This document shows, one piece after another, positions 7,918 through 15,571 of a stretch of DNA of 64,000 bases (the first letter of the stretch is position 1; each line of letters starts with the position of its first letter). Both the position numbers and the translations under genes were made by a program. This DNA comes from Bacillus haynesii (lineage in GTDB: Bacteria > Bacillota > Bacilli > Bacillales > Bacillaceae). The notes under the pieces are model-generated. The model did no database searches, was not told the origin of the DNA, and saw nothing but the letters and a program-made list of their open reading frames with translations. The stretch covers positions 26,540 to 90,539 of the forward strand of contig NZ_MRBL01000014.1 in the NCBI RefSeq assembly GCF_001969855.1, given 5' to 3'.

Positions 7918-9926
7918 ACAGCCGGCAGATTGCCCTTTTCGGAAATCCGAATACGGGGAAGACGTCATTGTTTAATGCGCTGACAGGCTCCTATGAGTAT
8001 GTCGGAAACTGGAGCGGGGTGACCGTTGAGAAAAAGGTGGGACAGCTCCGCCATAAACAAGGAATGATGGTCGATCTCCCCGGCGTTTATACATTGAGTC
8101 CGCTGTCCCGCGATGAAGGGGTCGTCACTGACTTCCTGCTCAATGAATCATTTTCAGACATATTGAATATTGTCGATGCATCACAGTTAAAGCGGAATTT
8201 GCACTTAACCGTGCAGCTCCTGGAATTTGGTCATCCGCTCACAATCGGTTTAAATATGATCGATGTTGCAGGACAGCGCGGCGTCTTCATTGATCATCAA
8301 AAAATGTCTGAAGCGCTAGGTGTTCCGGTGATTCCTGTGATTGCCCGCAGCGGCAAAGGGTGTGATGAACTGAGCCGGCATTTGCTTCTTGAAAAGGAAA
8401 AGAGAGCGGAGCCGCTCGTTATCAATTACGGAAGCGCAGTGGAAGAAGCGATTGGCCGGATCGAATCGATCATACCGGAGCCCCCCGGCGTTTTAAAGCG
8501 CTGGATGGCCCTTCAATATTTGGAAGGCAACTCGAAAATGAAAGAACAGTTAGAAGATGCAGCCGACAGCGAAAGATTAAAGGAAATTTACGAGGAGACC
8601 GAAAAACGCCTTCTTCAGGAACATTCCGTAAAATCGCTGCATCAGCATATTTACAATGAGAGAGAGAGGTGGATTGACCGCATCATGTCATCCTCTGTGC
8701 AATCTTCGTCAGACCGAAAACTGACGCTGACTGAACGCGTGGATCAGATTGTAACGCATCAGGTGCTGGGCATCCCGATTTTTTTGTTGTTCATGTATCT
8801 CATGTTTATGCTGACGTTTGATTGGCTTGGTGTTCCATTGTCTGATGCACTGGACGGTTTCATCGGCGGACCGCTGACGGAATGGACGGCCTCGGCGCTG
8901 GCGGCAATGGGAGCCAGTCCGTTTATTGAGGCGCTCATTCTCGATGGGATTATTGCCGGTGTCGGCGGTGTGCTCGTTTTCGTCCCGCAGATCTTTATCC
9001 TGTTTTTCTTCATTTCGGTGCTTGAAGATTCCGGATATATGGCGCGTGTGGCCATGGTGATGGACCGGCTGATGGAGGCGATCGGTTTAAACGGCAAAGC
9101 CTTTATTCCGCTGATCATCGGCTTCGGCTGCAATGTTCCCGGCGTCATGGCTGCGCGAACTGTAGAGCAGCCGAAGGAAAGACTCTTGACGATTATGCTG
9201 ACGCCATTTATGTCCTGTTCGGCAAGACTGCCGGTTTATGCTCTGTTTGCAGGGGCTTTTTTCGCGGCACATCAGGCTTTCGTCGTCCTTTCCTTGTATG
9301 TGCTGGGCATTGCTGCGGCGCTGGTGCTGGCGAAGTTTTTATCCTCGTCCAAGCTCAAAGAAGAAAAGTCGTTCTTCGTGATTGAACTGCCGCCGTACCG
9401 TTTGCCTCAAGCGCGCACATTGTGGCGGGCAACATGGGAGAAGGGCAAAGGCTTCGTCCGCAAAGCCGGGACTTACATTTTTGGCGGGTCTGTCCTCATT
9501 TGGCTTTTATCGTATACGGGACCAGGCGGAACGGGTGTTGAGATGGATGACAGCTTTTTAGCGATGATCGGCGGAGTGCTGGCACCGTTATTGCTGCCGC
9601 TGGGATTCGGCACATGGCAGGCAGCGGCATCACTATTAACAGGTTTTCTCGCGAAGGAAGTTGTCGTTGCTTCGATGAGCATCATCTATTTCGTACCCGA
9701 AGCCCAGCTGCAAGGCATGATGGCTGAGCAATTTACACCGTTGGCCGCTTACGGATTTATGGCTTTCGTGCTTTTATACGTACCATGTCTCGCGACAGTA
9801 GCGGTGATTAAAAAAGAAACAAACTCGAAAAAGTGGATGTTCCTGTCCATTGTTTACGGACTGGCCATTGCATATGCGATCGCGTTCTTGATTTATCAGG
9901 GCGGACGACTGCTTGGGTTATCATAG
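7914..9926 (+). CDS. feoB: Ferrous iron transporter FeoB
   Basis: A 670-residue inner membrane Fe(II) transporter. The N-terminal G domain has P-loop GNPNTGKTS (10-18), the DLPGVYTLSP switch and NMID. A helical spacer domain follows. The C-terminal membrane part has two Gate domains and the conserved GFGCNVPG motif with a Cys, as well as CSARLPVYALF. Length is normal for a Firmicute FeoB. Iron limitation should induce it through the Fur box upstream of feoA. Confidence 0.96.
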   Translation: MNSRQIALFGNPNTGKTSLFNALTGSYEYVGNWSGVTVEKKVGQLRHKQGMMVDLPGVYTLSPLSRDEGVVTDFLLNESFSDILNIVDASQLKRNLHLTVQLLEFGHPLTIGLNMIDVAGQRGVFIDHQKMSEALGVPVIPVIARSGKGCDELSRHLLLEKEKRAEPLVINYGSAVEEAIGRIESIIPEPPGVLKRWMALQYLEGNSKMKEQLEDAADSERLKEIYEETEKRLLQEHSVKSLHQHIYNERERWIDRIMSSSVQSSSDRKLTLTERVDQIVTHQVLGIPIFLLFMYLMFMLTFDWLGVPLSDALDGFIGGPLTEWTASALAAMGASPFIEALILDGIIAGVGGVLVFVPQIFILFFFISVLEDSGYMARVAMVMDRLMEAIGLNGKAFIPLIIGFGCNVPGVMAARTVEQPKERLLTIMLTPFMSCSARLPVYALFAGAFFAAHQAFVVLSLYVLGIAAALVLAKFLSSSKLKEEKSFFVIELPPYRLPQARTLWRATWEKGKGFVRKAGTYIFGGSVLIWLLSYTGPGGTGVEMDDSFLAMIGGVLAPLLLPLGFGTWQAAASLLTGFLAKEVVVASMSIIYFVPEAQLQGMMAEQFTPLAAYGFMAFVLLYVPCLATVAVIKKETNSKKWMFLSIVYGLAIAYAIAFLIYQGGRLLGLS

Positions 9927-9941
9927 GAAGGATGTGACAGC

Positions 9942-10100
9942 ATGCTGTTTAATATCACGATCGGAGCGATCATCTTCGGTTATGCGGCATGGACGCTTAT
10001 AAAATTTGTCAAACGAAGCCGGAAAGGAAAATGCGCCGCCTGTGAATTAAATCGAACGTGTCAATCGGCTTGTGATGATGTGAAAATGAAAAACAGCTGA
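9942..10100 (+). CDS. Small FeoB-associated Cys-rich membrane protein
   Basis: A 52-residue protein, preceded by aggaaggatgtgac and located 15 bp after feoB. It has one N-terminal membrane helix (ITIGAIIFGYAAWTLIKFV), a basic stretch (KRSRKGK) and a cluster of four Cys (CAAC-x6-C-x3-C). This architecture matches the FeoB-associated Cys-rich membrane protein family found at the end of many Firmicute feo operons. A role in iron binding or FeoB assembly is inferred from context only. The stop codon lies inside the stem of the operon terminator. Confidence 0.85.
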   Translation: MLFNITIGAIIFGYAAWTLIKFVKRSRKGKCAACELNRTCQSACDDVKMKNS

Positions 10101-10124
10101 GGGATCAGCTGTTTTCGCTTTTTA
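10088..10124. terminator. Terminator of feoAB operon, probably shared with the converging VOC gene
   Basis: Perfect stem AAAACAGCTGA / GGGA / TCAGCTGTTTT, followed by a T-rich run on the plus strand and preceded by an A-rich run. Confidence 0.85.
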
Positions 10125-10490
10125 TATGTTCACTTCACTCATCAAAGCGAGGGTATTTCCTTCGGTATCTTCAAAGAAGGCCATCCAGGTTTCCGTTTGC
10201 TCAATTTTCGCCACCACATGCGGCTCTATCGGAAAAGAAACGCCTTTTGTTGCAATTTCATCATATACTGCCGGCAAATCTTCAACTTGAAAATAAATGA
10301 CGGAGCTTGCATGAGCAAATTCATCTTTTTCCGGGAGGCTGAGAAGAAGCCGCAGTCCGCCGCACTCAAAGAAAGCCATGCGATCTGTCCGAAATAAAAG
10401 GGACAGGCCCAATACATCCTGATAAAATGCCGCAGCCCGCTCCAAGTCTTGAACCGGCACCCCGATTTGTCCAACCTTTTCAATTCCCAT
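10122..10490 (-). CDS. VOC (glyoxalase/bleomycin-resistance fold) protein
   Basis: A 122-residue protein with the two beta-alpha-beta-beta-beta units of the vicinal oxygen chelate fold: VGQIGVPVQDLERAAAFYQDVLGL, then VIYFQVEDLPAVYDEI, and a C-terminal AFFEDTEGNTLALMSE containing the usual metal-ligand Glu. ATG 10490 is chosen because gggagag precedes it; a longer reading frame extends 14 codons upstream without a better site. It may be a metal-dependent isomerase or dioxygenase or a binding protein. The substrate cannot be deduced. Confidence 0.8.
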   Translation of the reverse strand: MGIEKVGQIGVPVQDLERAAAFYQDVLGLSLLFRTDRMAFFECGGLRLLLSLPEKDEFAHASSVIYFQVEDLPAVYDEIATKGVSFPIEPHVVAKIEQTETWMAFFEDTEGNTLALMSEVNI

Positions 10491-10567
10491 TATGATCTCT
10501 CCCTTTTTTGTCATTATTTTCATTTTGCGCAATTGATACCAAAATATCTATTTTTCGCTGCATTTTT

Positions 10568-10583
10568 TGTTTCACGTGAAACA
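10568..10583. promoter_or_regulatory. parS: parS site (ParB/Spo0J binding palindrome)
   Basis: TGTTTCACGTGAAACA is a perfect 16-bp palindrome and matches the Bacillus parS consensus TGTTNCACGTGAAACA at every position. It lies in a non-coding gap between the VOC gene and the next gene. ParB would load here, spread, and recruit SMC to organise the origin region. Confidence 0.9.
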
Positions 10584-10698
10584 GGGGTGATGTGCTGAAG
10601 CGGCGGCGTTCGTGTTAAATCATTGTTTTCATGTATGTTTATTGTTAACATGACTCACGTTGGTTTAAATGGAAAACAGTAGAAAGGAGGCGAACGAG

Positions 10699-11004
10699 AT
10701 GAGTGAAAATAAAAAGGCTGATCAGGAAAGAAAAATGGGAATGGAAGGGTTTGTGCTCCTTCTTTCACTGATCTTTATTTCCATCTTCATTGCTACAGCA
10801 TACGAGATACCGAGCAATCTGTTGCTGATCATTTTATTTTTCATCGGCAGCGGCTATTATTCGATTAGGCTCGTGAGCAAAGGTCTATTGAGAAAAAAGA
10901 AGGGACTTGGCTTTAAAGCTGCGTTTTCTGCCTTTGTCATTTGGATGGCATTATCTTTTTTGTTTCATGACATTTCATATCCATTTAGTTTGAAAGAGTT
11001 ATGA
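10699..11004 (+). CDS. Small membrane protein of unknown function
   Basis: A 101-residue protein preceded by a strong site (aaaggaggcgaacgag). It has a charged N-terminus (about 22 residues) and three predicted membrane helices (about 25-42, 47-64 and 76-92). I do not recognise a family. It stands alone between parS and the terminator shared with yxeB. Confidence 0.7.
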   Translation: MSENKKADQERKMGMEGFVLLLSLIFISIFIATAYEIPSNLLLIILFFIGSGYYSIRLVSKGLLRKKKGLGFKAAFSAFVIWMALSFLFHDISYPFSLKEL

Positions 11005-11098
11005 TTTCAAATCATGATGTTTTTACTTTTCTACATTCCTTTCTATTTTATCTTTCAATTTGCTTTTAAGTTTTCAAGCATTCAAGAAAGAAAACAAT

Positions 11099-11126
11099 AA
11101 AAAAAGCTGGAAATTCCAGCTTTTAT
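11099..11126. terminator. Terminator of yxeB (minus strand), probably bidirectional
   Basis: Stem AAAAAGCTGGAA / TTCCAGCTTTT immediately after the yxeB stop. A-runs and T-runs are present on both sides. Confidence 0.85.
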
Positions 11127-12085
11127 TACTTATTCTCCTTTTCGCGCTTCACCAGCATCTCCGTAATCAAATCAACCTGTTTGCTGACAGAGATCGGATC
11201 GTACGGGTAGAACGTGTCAAAGTCGTTGATAAAGACACGGTTGTTTTTGACGGCGTCAAGGTTTTTCCAAATGGAAGACTGCTTCAGCTTGTTCAGCGTT
11301 TTGCTGTAGCCGTTCGGGTTATAGTCTGTCACGAACATGTAGTCGGCTGCATATTCAGGTACGACTTCCAAGGAAAGTTCTTTGATGTCGCCTTTTTTGA
11401 AGATGTCTTTTTGAATCTTTTCAGGCGCTTTTAAGCCGAGCGCGTTGTACACGGCTTGGCCTCCGCGGCCGCCGTTGTCATTGAATACCCAGAATTGGCC
11501 TTTTTCTGTGTTTTCATAAATACCGAAAGTAGCATTTTTGTCGACGACTTGAGCGATTTTTTTCCTCGCTGCTTTCGATTTCTGTTCGAAATCGGCAAGG
11601 AATTGTTCAGCTTCTTCTTTAGCGCCTGCAATGTCGCCGAACATCTTAATGGTTTCCTGAACATTTTTCGCTGTGTTATAAGGAATCACAACGGTCGGTG
11701 CGATTTTGGACAGTTTGTCGTAATTTTCATCGTTCATCACGACAATTAAATCAGGCTTCAGTTTCATGACTTTTTCCACATTAATCGGGTCGCCTAAATC
11801 CGTCACATCTTTCATGCGGTCCTTTAAAAATGGATTGGAGAAAGACCACGAGCCGGAGCCGACAACATTAGCGTCGACCGTGAACAGCTCACCGGCATAA
11901 AAGTCTGTCACGATGCGCTTTGGATGTGTTGGAATATCCACGTTTCCACGCGTTGATTGATACGTTCTTGTCGTTTCTTCAGACGCTTTTTCTTTGTTAC
12001 CGTTTGAAGAATTGCCGCTTCCGCAGGCGCTGACCACTATACACAACAGCATAACTAAACCGATTATCAATAAGTTCTTTTTCAC
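11126..12085 (-). CDS. yxeB: Ferrioxamine (hydroxamate siderophore) binding lipoprotein YxeB
   Basis: A 319-residue periplasmic-binding-type lipoprotein. The signal peptide ends in a lipobox (VSAC) with the lipidated Cys at 21. The mature part is a class III binding protein fold: PKRIVTDFYAGELFTV, then LKPDLIVVMND, FGDIAGAKEEAEQFL and FGIYENTEKGQFWVFNDNGGRGG. Sequence and length match B. subtilis YxeB, which delivers ferrioxamine to the FhuBGC permease. No permease genes are adjacent, so it must share one encoded elsewhere. A Fur box lies upstream. Confidence 0.92.
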   Translation of the reverse strand: MKKNLLIIGLVMLLCIVVSACGSGNSSNGNKEKASEETTRTYQSTRGNVDIPTHPKRIVTDFYAGELFTVDANVVGSGSWSFSNPFLKDRMKDVTDLGDPINVEKVMKLKPDLIVVMNDENYDKLSKIAPTVVIPYNTAKNVQETIKMFGDIAGAKEEAEQFLADFEQKSKAARKKIAQVVDKNATFGIYENTEKGQFWVFNDNGGRGGQAVYNALGLKAPEKIQKDIFKKGDIKELSLEVVPEYAADYMFVTDYNPNGYSKTLNKLKQSSIWKNLDAVKNNRVFINDFDTFYPYDPISVSKQVDLITEMLVKREKENK

Positions 12086-12127
12086 TTGACCCTCCTGTTG
12101 ATATGAAGCATATGAAATTCTCTAAGT

Positions 12128-12146
12128 GATAATGATTCGCATTATC
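12128..12146. promoter_or_regulatory. Fur box upstream of yxeB
   Basis: GATAATGATTCGCATTATC differs from the 19-bp Fur consensus only in the centre. It lies about 42 bp upstream of the yxeB start on the minus strand, in the divergent interval with the gene at 12257. Confidence 0.85.
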
Positions 12147-12256
12147 AATGTAAATATAGCAGATCCATCCCTCTTTCGTCTATCACTTTTTTGCTAAGTA
12201 TGATTAGTGCTGTTTTGGTTAATTTGTTACTATAAACAGAAAAGGATTGATGAGAG

Positions 12257-12718
12257 ATGGCAGAAACGAACCCGGTGATCAAAAAATTGCAGTTCAAGGA
12301 TAATGGACAGCCTGTACTGATCGTGAATCCGCCTGAGGCATACAGCGGCATCATGGCTGAATTTCAAGGCCGTGTTCATCATCAGGCCGAAGCTGACCAA
12401 TATGATTTTGTTCAGGTATTCGCAGCGACGAACGCAAAGTTGCAGGCTTTAGCCAAGGAGGCTGAGGGTCATCTGGCGGAAGACGGCCTGTTTTGGCTTT
12501 GCTACCCGAAAAAATCATCGAAAGTTTACAAAGGATCAGACTGCAGCCGCGAGACAGTAGCCGGGCTGCTTGCGGACCAGGGCTATGAACCGGTTCGGCA
12601 AATTGCAATAGATGAAGACTGGTCTGCGCTCAGGTTTCGCAAGGCGGAAAACATTAAAACGATGAAGCGCAAATTTGCCGTAACAGAAAAAGGTAAACAG
12701 CGTACAGATCAAGAATGA
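12257..12718 (+). CDS. Conserved protein resembling DUF3052
   Basis: A 153-residue soluble protein. The segment GQPVLIVNPPEAYSGIM followed by DFVQVFAATNAKLQALAKEAEGHLAEDGLFWLCYPKKSSKVY resembles DUF3052 proteins, which have a Rossmann-like core and a terminal VDEDWSALRFR-type motif (here IDEDWSALRFRK). The C-terminal tail is basic and probably unstructured. Function unknown. It is divergent from yxeB and may share the Fur-controlled interval, but nothing else links it to iron. Confidence 0.65.
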   Translation: MAETNPVIKKLQFKDNGQPVLIVNPPEAYSGIMAEFQGRVHHQAEADQYDFVQVFAATNAKLQALAKEAEGHLAEDGLFWLCYPKKSSKVYKGSDCSRETVAGLLADQGYEPVRQIAIDEDWSALRFRKAENIKTMKRKFAVTEKGKQRTDQE

Positions 12719-12794
12719 TCATATATGCCTCTTTTCAGGGAGGCAGAATATTCAGCTTGTGAACGAAAGTACACAAAAAAGAAATAATATTATG

Positions 12795-12823
12795 TTCAAT
12801 GATTCACAAACTTTTTGTATAAT
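12795..12823 (+). promoter_or_regulatory. Predicted SigA promoter of the HAD phosphatase / G1P-dehydrogenase-like pair
   Basis: A consensus -10 TATAAT (12818-12823) and a weak -35 TTCAAT (12795-12800) are separated by 17 bp. They lie 42 bp before the HAD start codon. Confidence 0.5.
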
Positions 12824-12865
12824 GAATCTAATCTTTTAAAATACCATAGAAAAGAGGTATGCAGC

Positions 12866-13516
12866 ATGAAGAAATGGGCATTTGTATCTGACTTTGATGG
12901 GACGATTTCCAAACAGGATTTTTACTGGATGGTCATTGATAAATATTTTCCGGAAGGCCGTGAATTGTTCAAAAAGTGGAAGTCCGGGGAATTAAAAGAT
13001 ATCGAATTTTTGGGAACCGTTTTTGCTTCGATTAATCAAAGTGAACAAAAAATCATTGATGACATCCATTCCATACCGATTGATGAATATGTGCCAGACT
13101 TCATTCAGCATGTCCAGAAAAACGGCGGCGACTTCTACATTTTAAGCGCCGGCACGGATTATTACATTCATTATATTTTAAAGAAATACGGGATTACAGA
13201 CGTTGAGGTCTATTCAAATAAAGGCTTTTTTAAAGAAGATAATGTTCATATGGAAATTGATGAGAATCATTGGCATTACTCTGAGCGTTATGGAATTGAT
13301 AAATCAAAGGTCATTCAAAAGCTGAAAGAAAAGTATGAGACGATTTATTTTGCAGGCGACAGTGAACCGGATTCGCACCCGGCTAAATTTGCGGATGTTA
13401 CGTTTGCAAAAGATGCGCTCCAGGATTTGCTGCATCAGCAGGAGGTGCCATTTGTAGCCGTTGAAACATTTGAAGACATTGAACAATATCTTAAAGAAAA
13501 AGGGCGGATCGTCTAA
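12866..13516 (+). CDS. HAD-superfamily IB phosphatase (MtnX-like)
   Basis: A 216-residue HAD phosphatase. Motif I is DFDGTIS with nucleophile D9 and acid D11; motif II is LSAGTDYY; motif IV is AGDSEPDSHPAKFAD. An insert of about 70 residues after motif I resembles MtnX and phosphoserine-phosphatase-like C1 caps. ATG 12866 follows aaagaggtatgcagc and was preferred over an upstream in-frame codon at 12815, which overlaps the promoter. Its stop overlaps the next start (TAATG), so the product is probably co-translated with the dehydrogenase-like protein and acts in the same pathway. The substrate is unknown. Confidence 0.8.
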   Translation: MKKWAFVSDFDGTISKQDFYWMVIDKYFPEGRELFKKWKSGELKDIEFLGTVFASINQSEQKIIDDIHSIPIDEYVPDFIQHVQKNGGDFYILSAGTDYYIHYILKKYGITDVEVYSNKGFFKEDNVHMEIDENHWHYSERYGIDKSKVIQKLKEKYETIYFAGDSEPDSHPAKFADVTFAKDALQDLLHQQEVPFVAVETFEDIEQYLKEKGRIV

Positions 13517-14565
13517 TGCCGCGCCAGGTTACCAGCATAGCCATCCCCGCGGTTTTGGATATTAGTGAAGGCGTGCTTGGCCGGTTGGATGAGATATTGA
13601 GAAAACATCAGTTTGACAAGGCGATCATGTTTTTTGACGATTTTTCCTATCAGCAGTATGAGCATTCATTAAAAGACGCCTTTCAACATGTTAAAGTTGA
13701 AGCTGTTCTGCTGCCGTCCAGCCTCGACATACAGGAACTTTTGAAGCAGGCATTTTCAATTGGGAATTACGATGTCATCATCGCCATGGGTGGCGGTTAT
13801 GTTGTCGATTGCGGAAAATACATCGCCTTTTCCAAGCGGACCCCGTTCATCAGCATTCCGACGTCGGCATCCAATGACGGGTTTGCGAGCAGCAATTGCT
13901 CGCTTCAGGTCGAAGGGAAAAAAACAACCGTACCGGCAAGGGTTCCCTACGGAATCATAGCTGATTTGAGTATCATTCAAAAAGCGCCGGATTATTTTAT
14001 TTTGGCGGGGATCGGCGATTTAATGTCCAATATTACAGCTCTTTATGATTGGGAGTTTGAAGAGCGGCACGGGATCAGCGATGTAAATGCGTTTGCGTCG
14101 ATGCTCAGCAAGAAAGCGGTCAACAGCTTTGTCCGTACGCCGATGCAGGATATTAAACAGCCGATCTTTTTAAAAGAGCTTGTCAGTTCTTTGACAATGG
14201 GCGGCATCGCCACGGAAATCAGCGGAAACAGCGCACCGATCAGCGGTTCTGAGCACCTGATTTCCCATGCCCTGGACAAAATTTCGGAAAAACCGCAGAT
14301 GCACGGCATTCAAGTCGGGGTAGCCACCTACATCATGGCCCATGTACAGGATCACCGGGCTGAGCGGATTGAAAAGGTATTTACGAGAACGGGCTTTTTT
14401 CAATATGTCAAAACGCTGAATCTGAACAAGGATGAGTTTCGCGAGGCTGTCAATTTGTCGCACACCGTCAAGCCCAACCGCTATACGTACTTGCATGAAG
14501 CCGGCTATCGCGAAAAAGCGCTTCGCATCCTTGATGAAGATCCGATTCTCCAGGAAATATTTTAA
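13516..14565 (+). CDS. Glycerol-1-phosphate dehydrogenase-like protein (iron-type alcohol dehydrogenase superfamily)
   Basis: A 349-residue NAD(P)-dependent dehydrogenase of the AraM/EgsA (glycerol-1-phosphate dehydrogenase) branch. The nucleotide-binding motif is AMGGGYVVDCGKYIA, followed by ISIPTSASNDGFASS. Candidate metal ligands lie in GIGDLMSN, SGSEHLISH and MHGIQVGVAT. It is shorter than AraM (about 394 residues). AraM makes sn-glycerol-1-phosphate for heptaprenylglyceryl phosphate lipids; whether this paralogue acts on dihydroxyacetone phosphate or another keto-phosphate is unresolved. The overlapping HAD phosphatase upstream suggests reduction plus dephosphorylation. Confidence 0.75.
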   Translation: MPRQVTSIAIPAVLDISEGVLGRLDEILRKHQFDKAIMFFDDFSYQQYEHSLKDAFQHVKVEAVLLPSSLDIQELLKQAFSIGNYDVIIAMGGGYVVDCGKYIAFSKRTPFISIPTSASNDGFASSNCSLQVEGKKTTVPARVPYGIIADLSIIQKAPDYFILAGIGDLMSNITALYDWEFEERHGISDVNAFASMLSKKAVNSFVRTPMQDIKQPIFLKELVSSLTMGGIATEISGNSAPISGSEHLISHALDKISEKPQMHGIQVGVATYIMAHVQDHRAERIEKVFTRTGFFQYVKTLNLNKDEFREAVNLSHTVKPNRYTYLHEAGYREKALRILDEDPILQEIF

Positions 14566-14582
14566 GCACAGGCCAAGCGGCC

Positions 14583-14616
14583 CGAAAAACGCCTTATTTG
14601 CTGTAAGGCGTTTTTT
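14583..14616 (+). terminator. Terminator of the HAD / dehydrogenase operon
   Basis: Stem AAAACGCCTTA / TAAGGCGTTTT with a short loop, followed by T residues. Confidence 0.87.
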
Positions 14617-14652
14617 CCGTGGGCACCAGATGAAAATGATGGGGAAAAGCTG

Positions 14653-14661
14653 TGATACAAT
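14653..14661 (+). promoter_or_regulatory. Candidate extended -10 promoter of yxeH
   Basis: TGATACAAT is a TGN-TACAAT extended -10 element with no recognisable -35. It lies 61 bp upstream of the yxeH start. Confidence 0.4.
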
Positions 14662-14722
14662 AAAGAAGGTATGGGTCATAAGTACGACGTTAGGGCTCGA
14701 TTCTGATCAGGGAGAGTGTAAA

Positions 14723-15535
14723 ATGTACAAACTAATCGCGATAGATATGGATGGAACATTGTTGAATGATCTTCATGAAGTAACAGAGGAAGTACGGAAT
14801 GCCCTGCATGCTGCAAAAAAGCAAGGCGTCAAAATCGTTCTCTGCACGGGCCGTCCCCTCGGCGGTGTAAGCCGCTACCTGGAAGAACTGAATCTAAATG
14901 AAGACGGCGATTATGTCATCGCCTATAACGGAGCGCTCGTTCAAAATACGCATACTCAGGAAGTCGTGTCAGAGCTGACACTGGGCTATGGTGATGTGAA
15001 ATCGTTATATGAGCTCAGCCAAAAGCTTGACACTCCGATGCACTTTTTTGATTCTGCTTATTTGTATACGCCAAACCGGGAAATCAGCCCGTATACCGTT
15101 TACGAATCATACGTCACCAAAGTGCCGCTGCGGTTCCGGACGATCGAAGAAATCCCGAAAGACCTTTTGGCGCCAAAGGCGATGTATATTGATGAGCCGG
15201 AAAAGCTGGACCAGACGATCGCCGCAATACCGGAAGATGTCAAGGAACGTTATACAATGGTGAAAAGTTCGCCGTTCTTTTATGAAATTCTTCACCCAGC
15301 GGCAAGTAAAGGAAATGCCGTTCAGCAGCTTGCCGACATATTAGGCATTGCACAGGAAGAAGTGATTTGTATTGGAGACAACGGAAACGACATGTCCATG
15401 ATCGAATGGGCGGGATGCGGAGTTGCCATGGGGAATGCGATCCCTGAGGTAAAAGCTTCGGCCGATTATGAGACGCGTACAAATAATGAGAACGGCGTTG
15501 CCCACGCCATTCATGAGCTTGTATTGTCCAAATAA
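14723..15535 (+). CDS. yxeH: Cof-type HAD-IIB hydrolase YxeH
   Basis: A 270-residue phosphatase. Motif I is IAIDMDGTLL, motif II is LCTGRP, the Lys motif lies in HPAASKGNAVQ, and motif IV is CIGDNGNDMSMI. The C2B cap lies between residues of about 85 and 185. Length and sequence match B. subtilis YxeH. ATG 14723 follows gggagag. Members dephosphorylate sugar phosphates, flavin or pyridoxal phosphates; the in vivo substrate is not known. Confidence 0.9.
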   Translation: MYKLIAIDMDGTLLNDLHEVTEEVRNALHAAKKQGVKIVLCTGRPLGGVSRYLEELNLNEDGDYVIAYNGALVQNTHTQEVVSELTLGYGDVKSLYELSQKLDTPMHFFDSAYLYTPNREISPYTVYESYVTKVPLRFRTIEEIPKDLLAPKAMYIDEPEKLDQTIAAIPEDVKERYTMVKSSPFFYEILHPAASKGNAVQQLADILGIAQEEVICIGDNGNDMSMIEWAGCGVAMGNAIPEVKASADYETRTNNENGVAHAIHELVLSK

Positions 15536-15567
15536 AAAAGCCGGCCCATAGAAAGGCCGGCTTTTAC
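15535..15567. terminator. Bidirectional terminator between yxeH and the ABC-F gene
   Basis: Perfect stem AAAAGCCGGCC / GGCCGGCTTTT with a CATAGAAA loop, between convergent genes. Confidence 0.9.
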
Positions 15568-15571
15568 TTAT

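Noticed and set aside
12719..12760. Hairpin GCCTC / GAGGC after the DUF3052-like gene
   Set aside because: Short stem with no T-run; not called as a terminator.
14170..14679. 169-codon open frame on the minus strand opposite the dehydrogenase-like gene
   Set aside because: Antisense to a well-supported gene and crosses its terminator.
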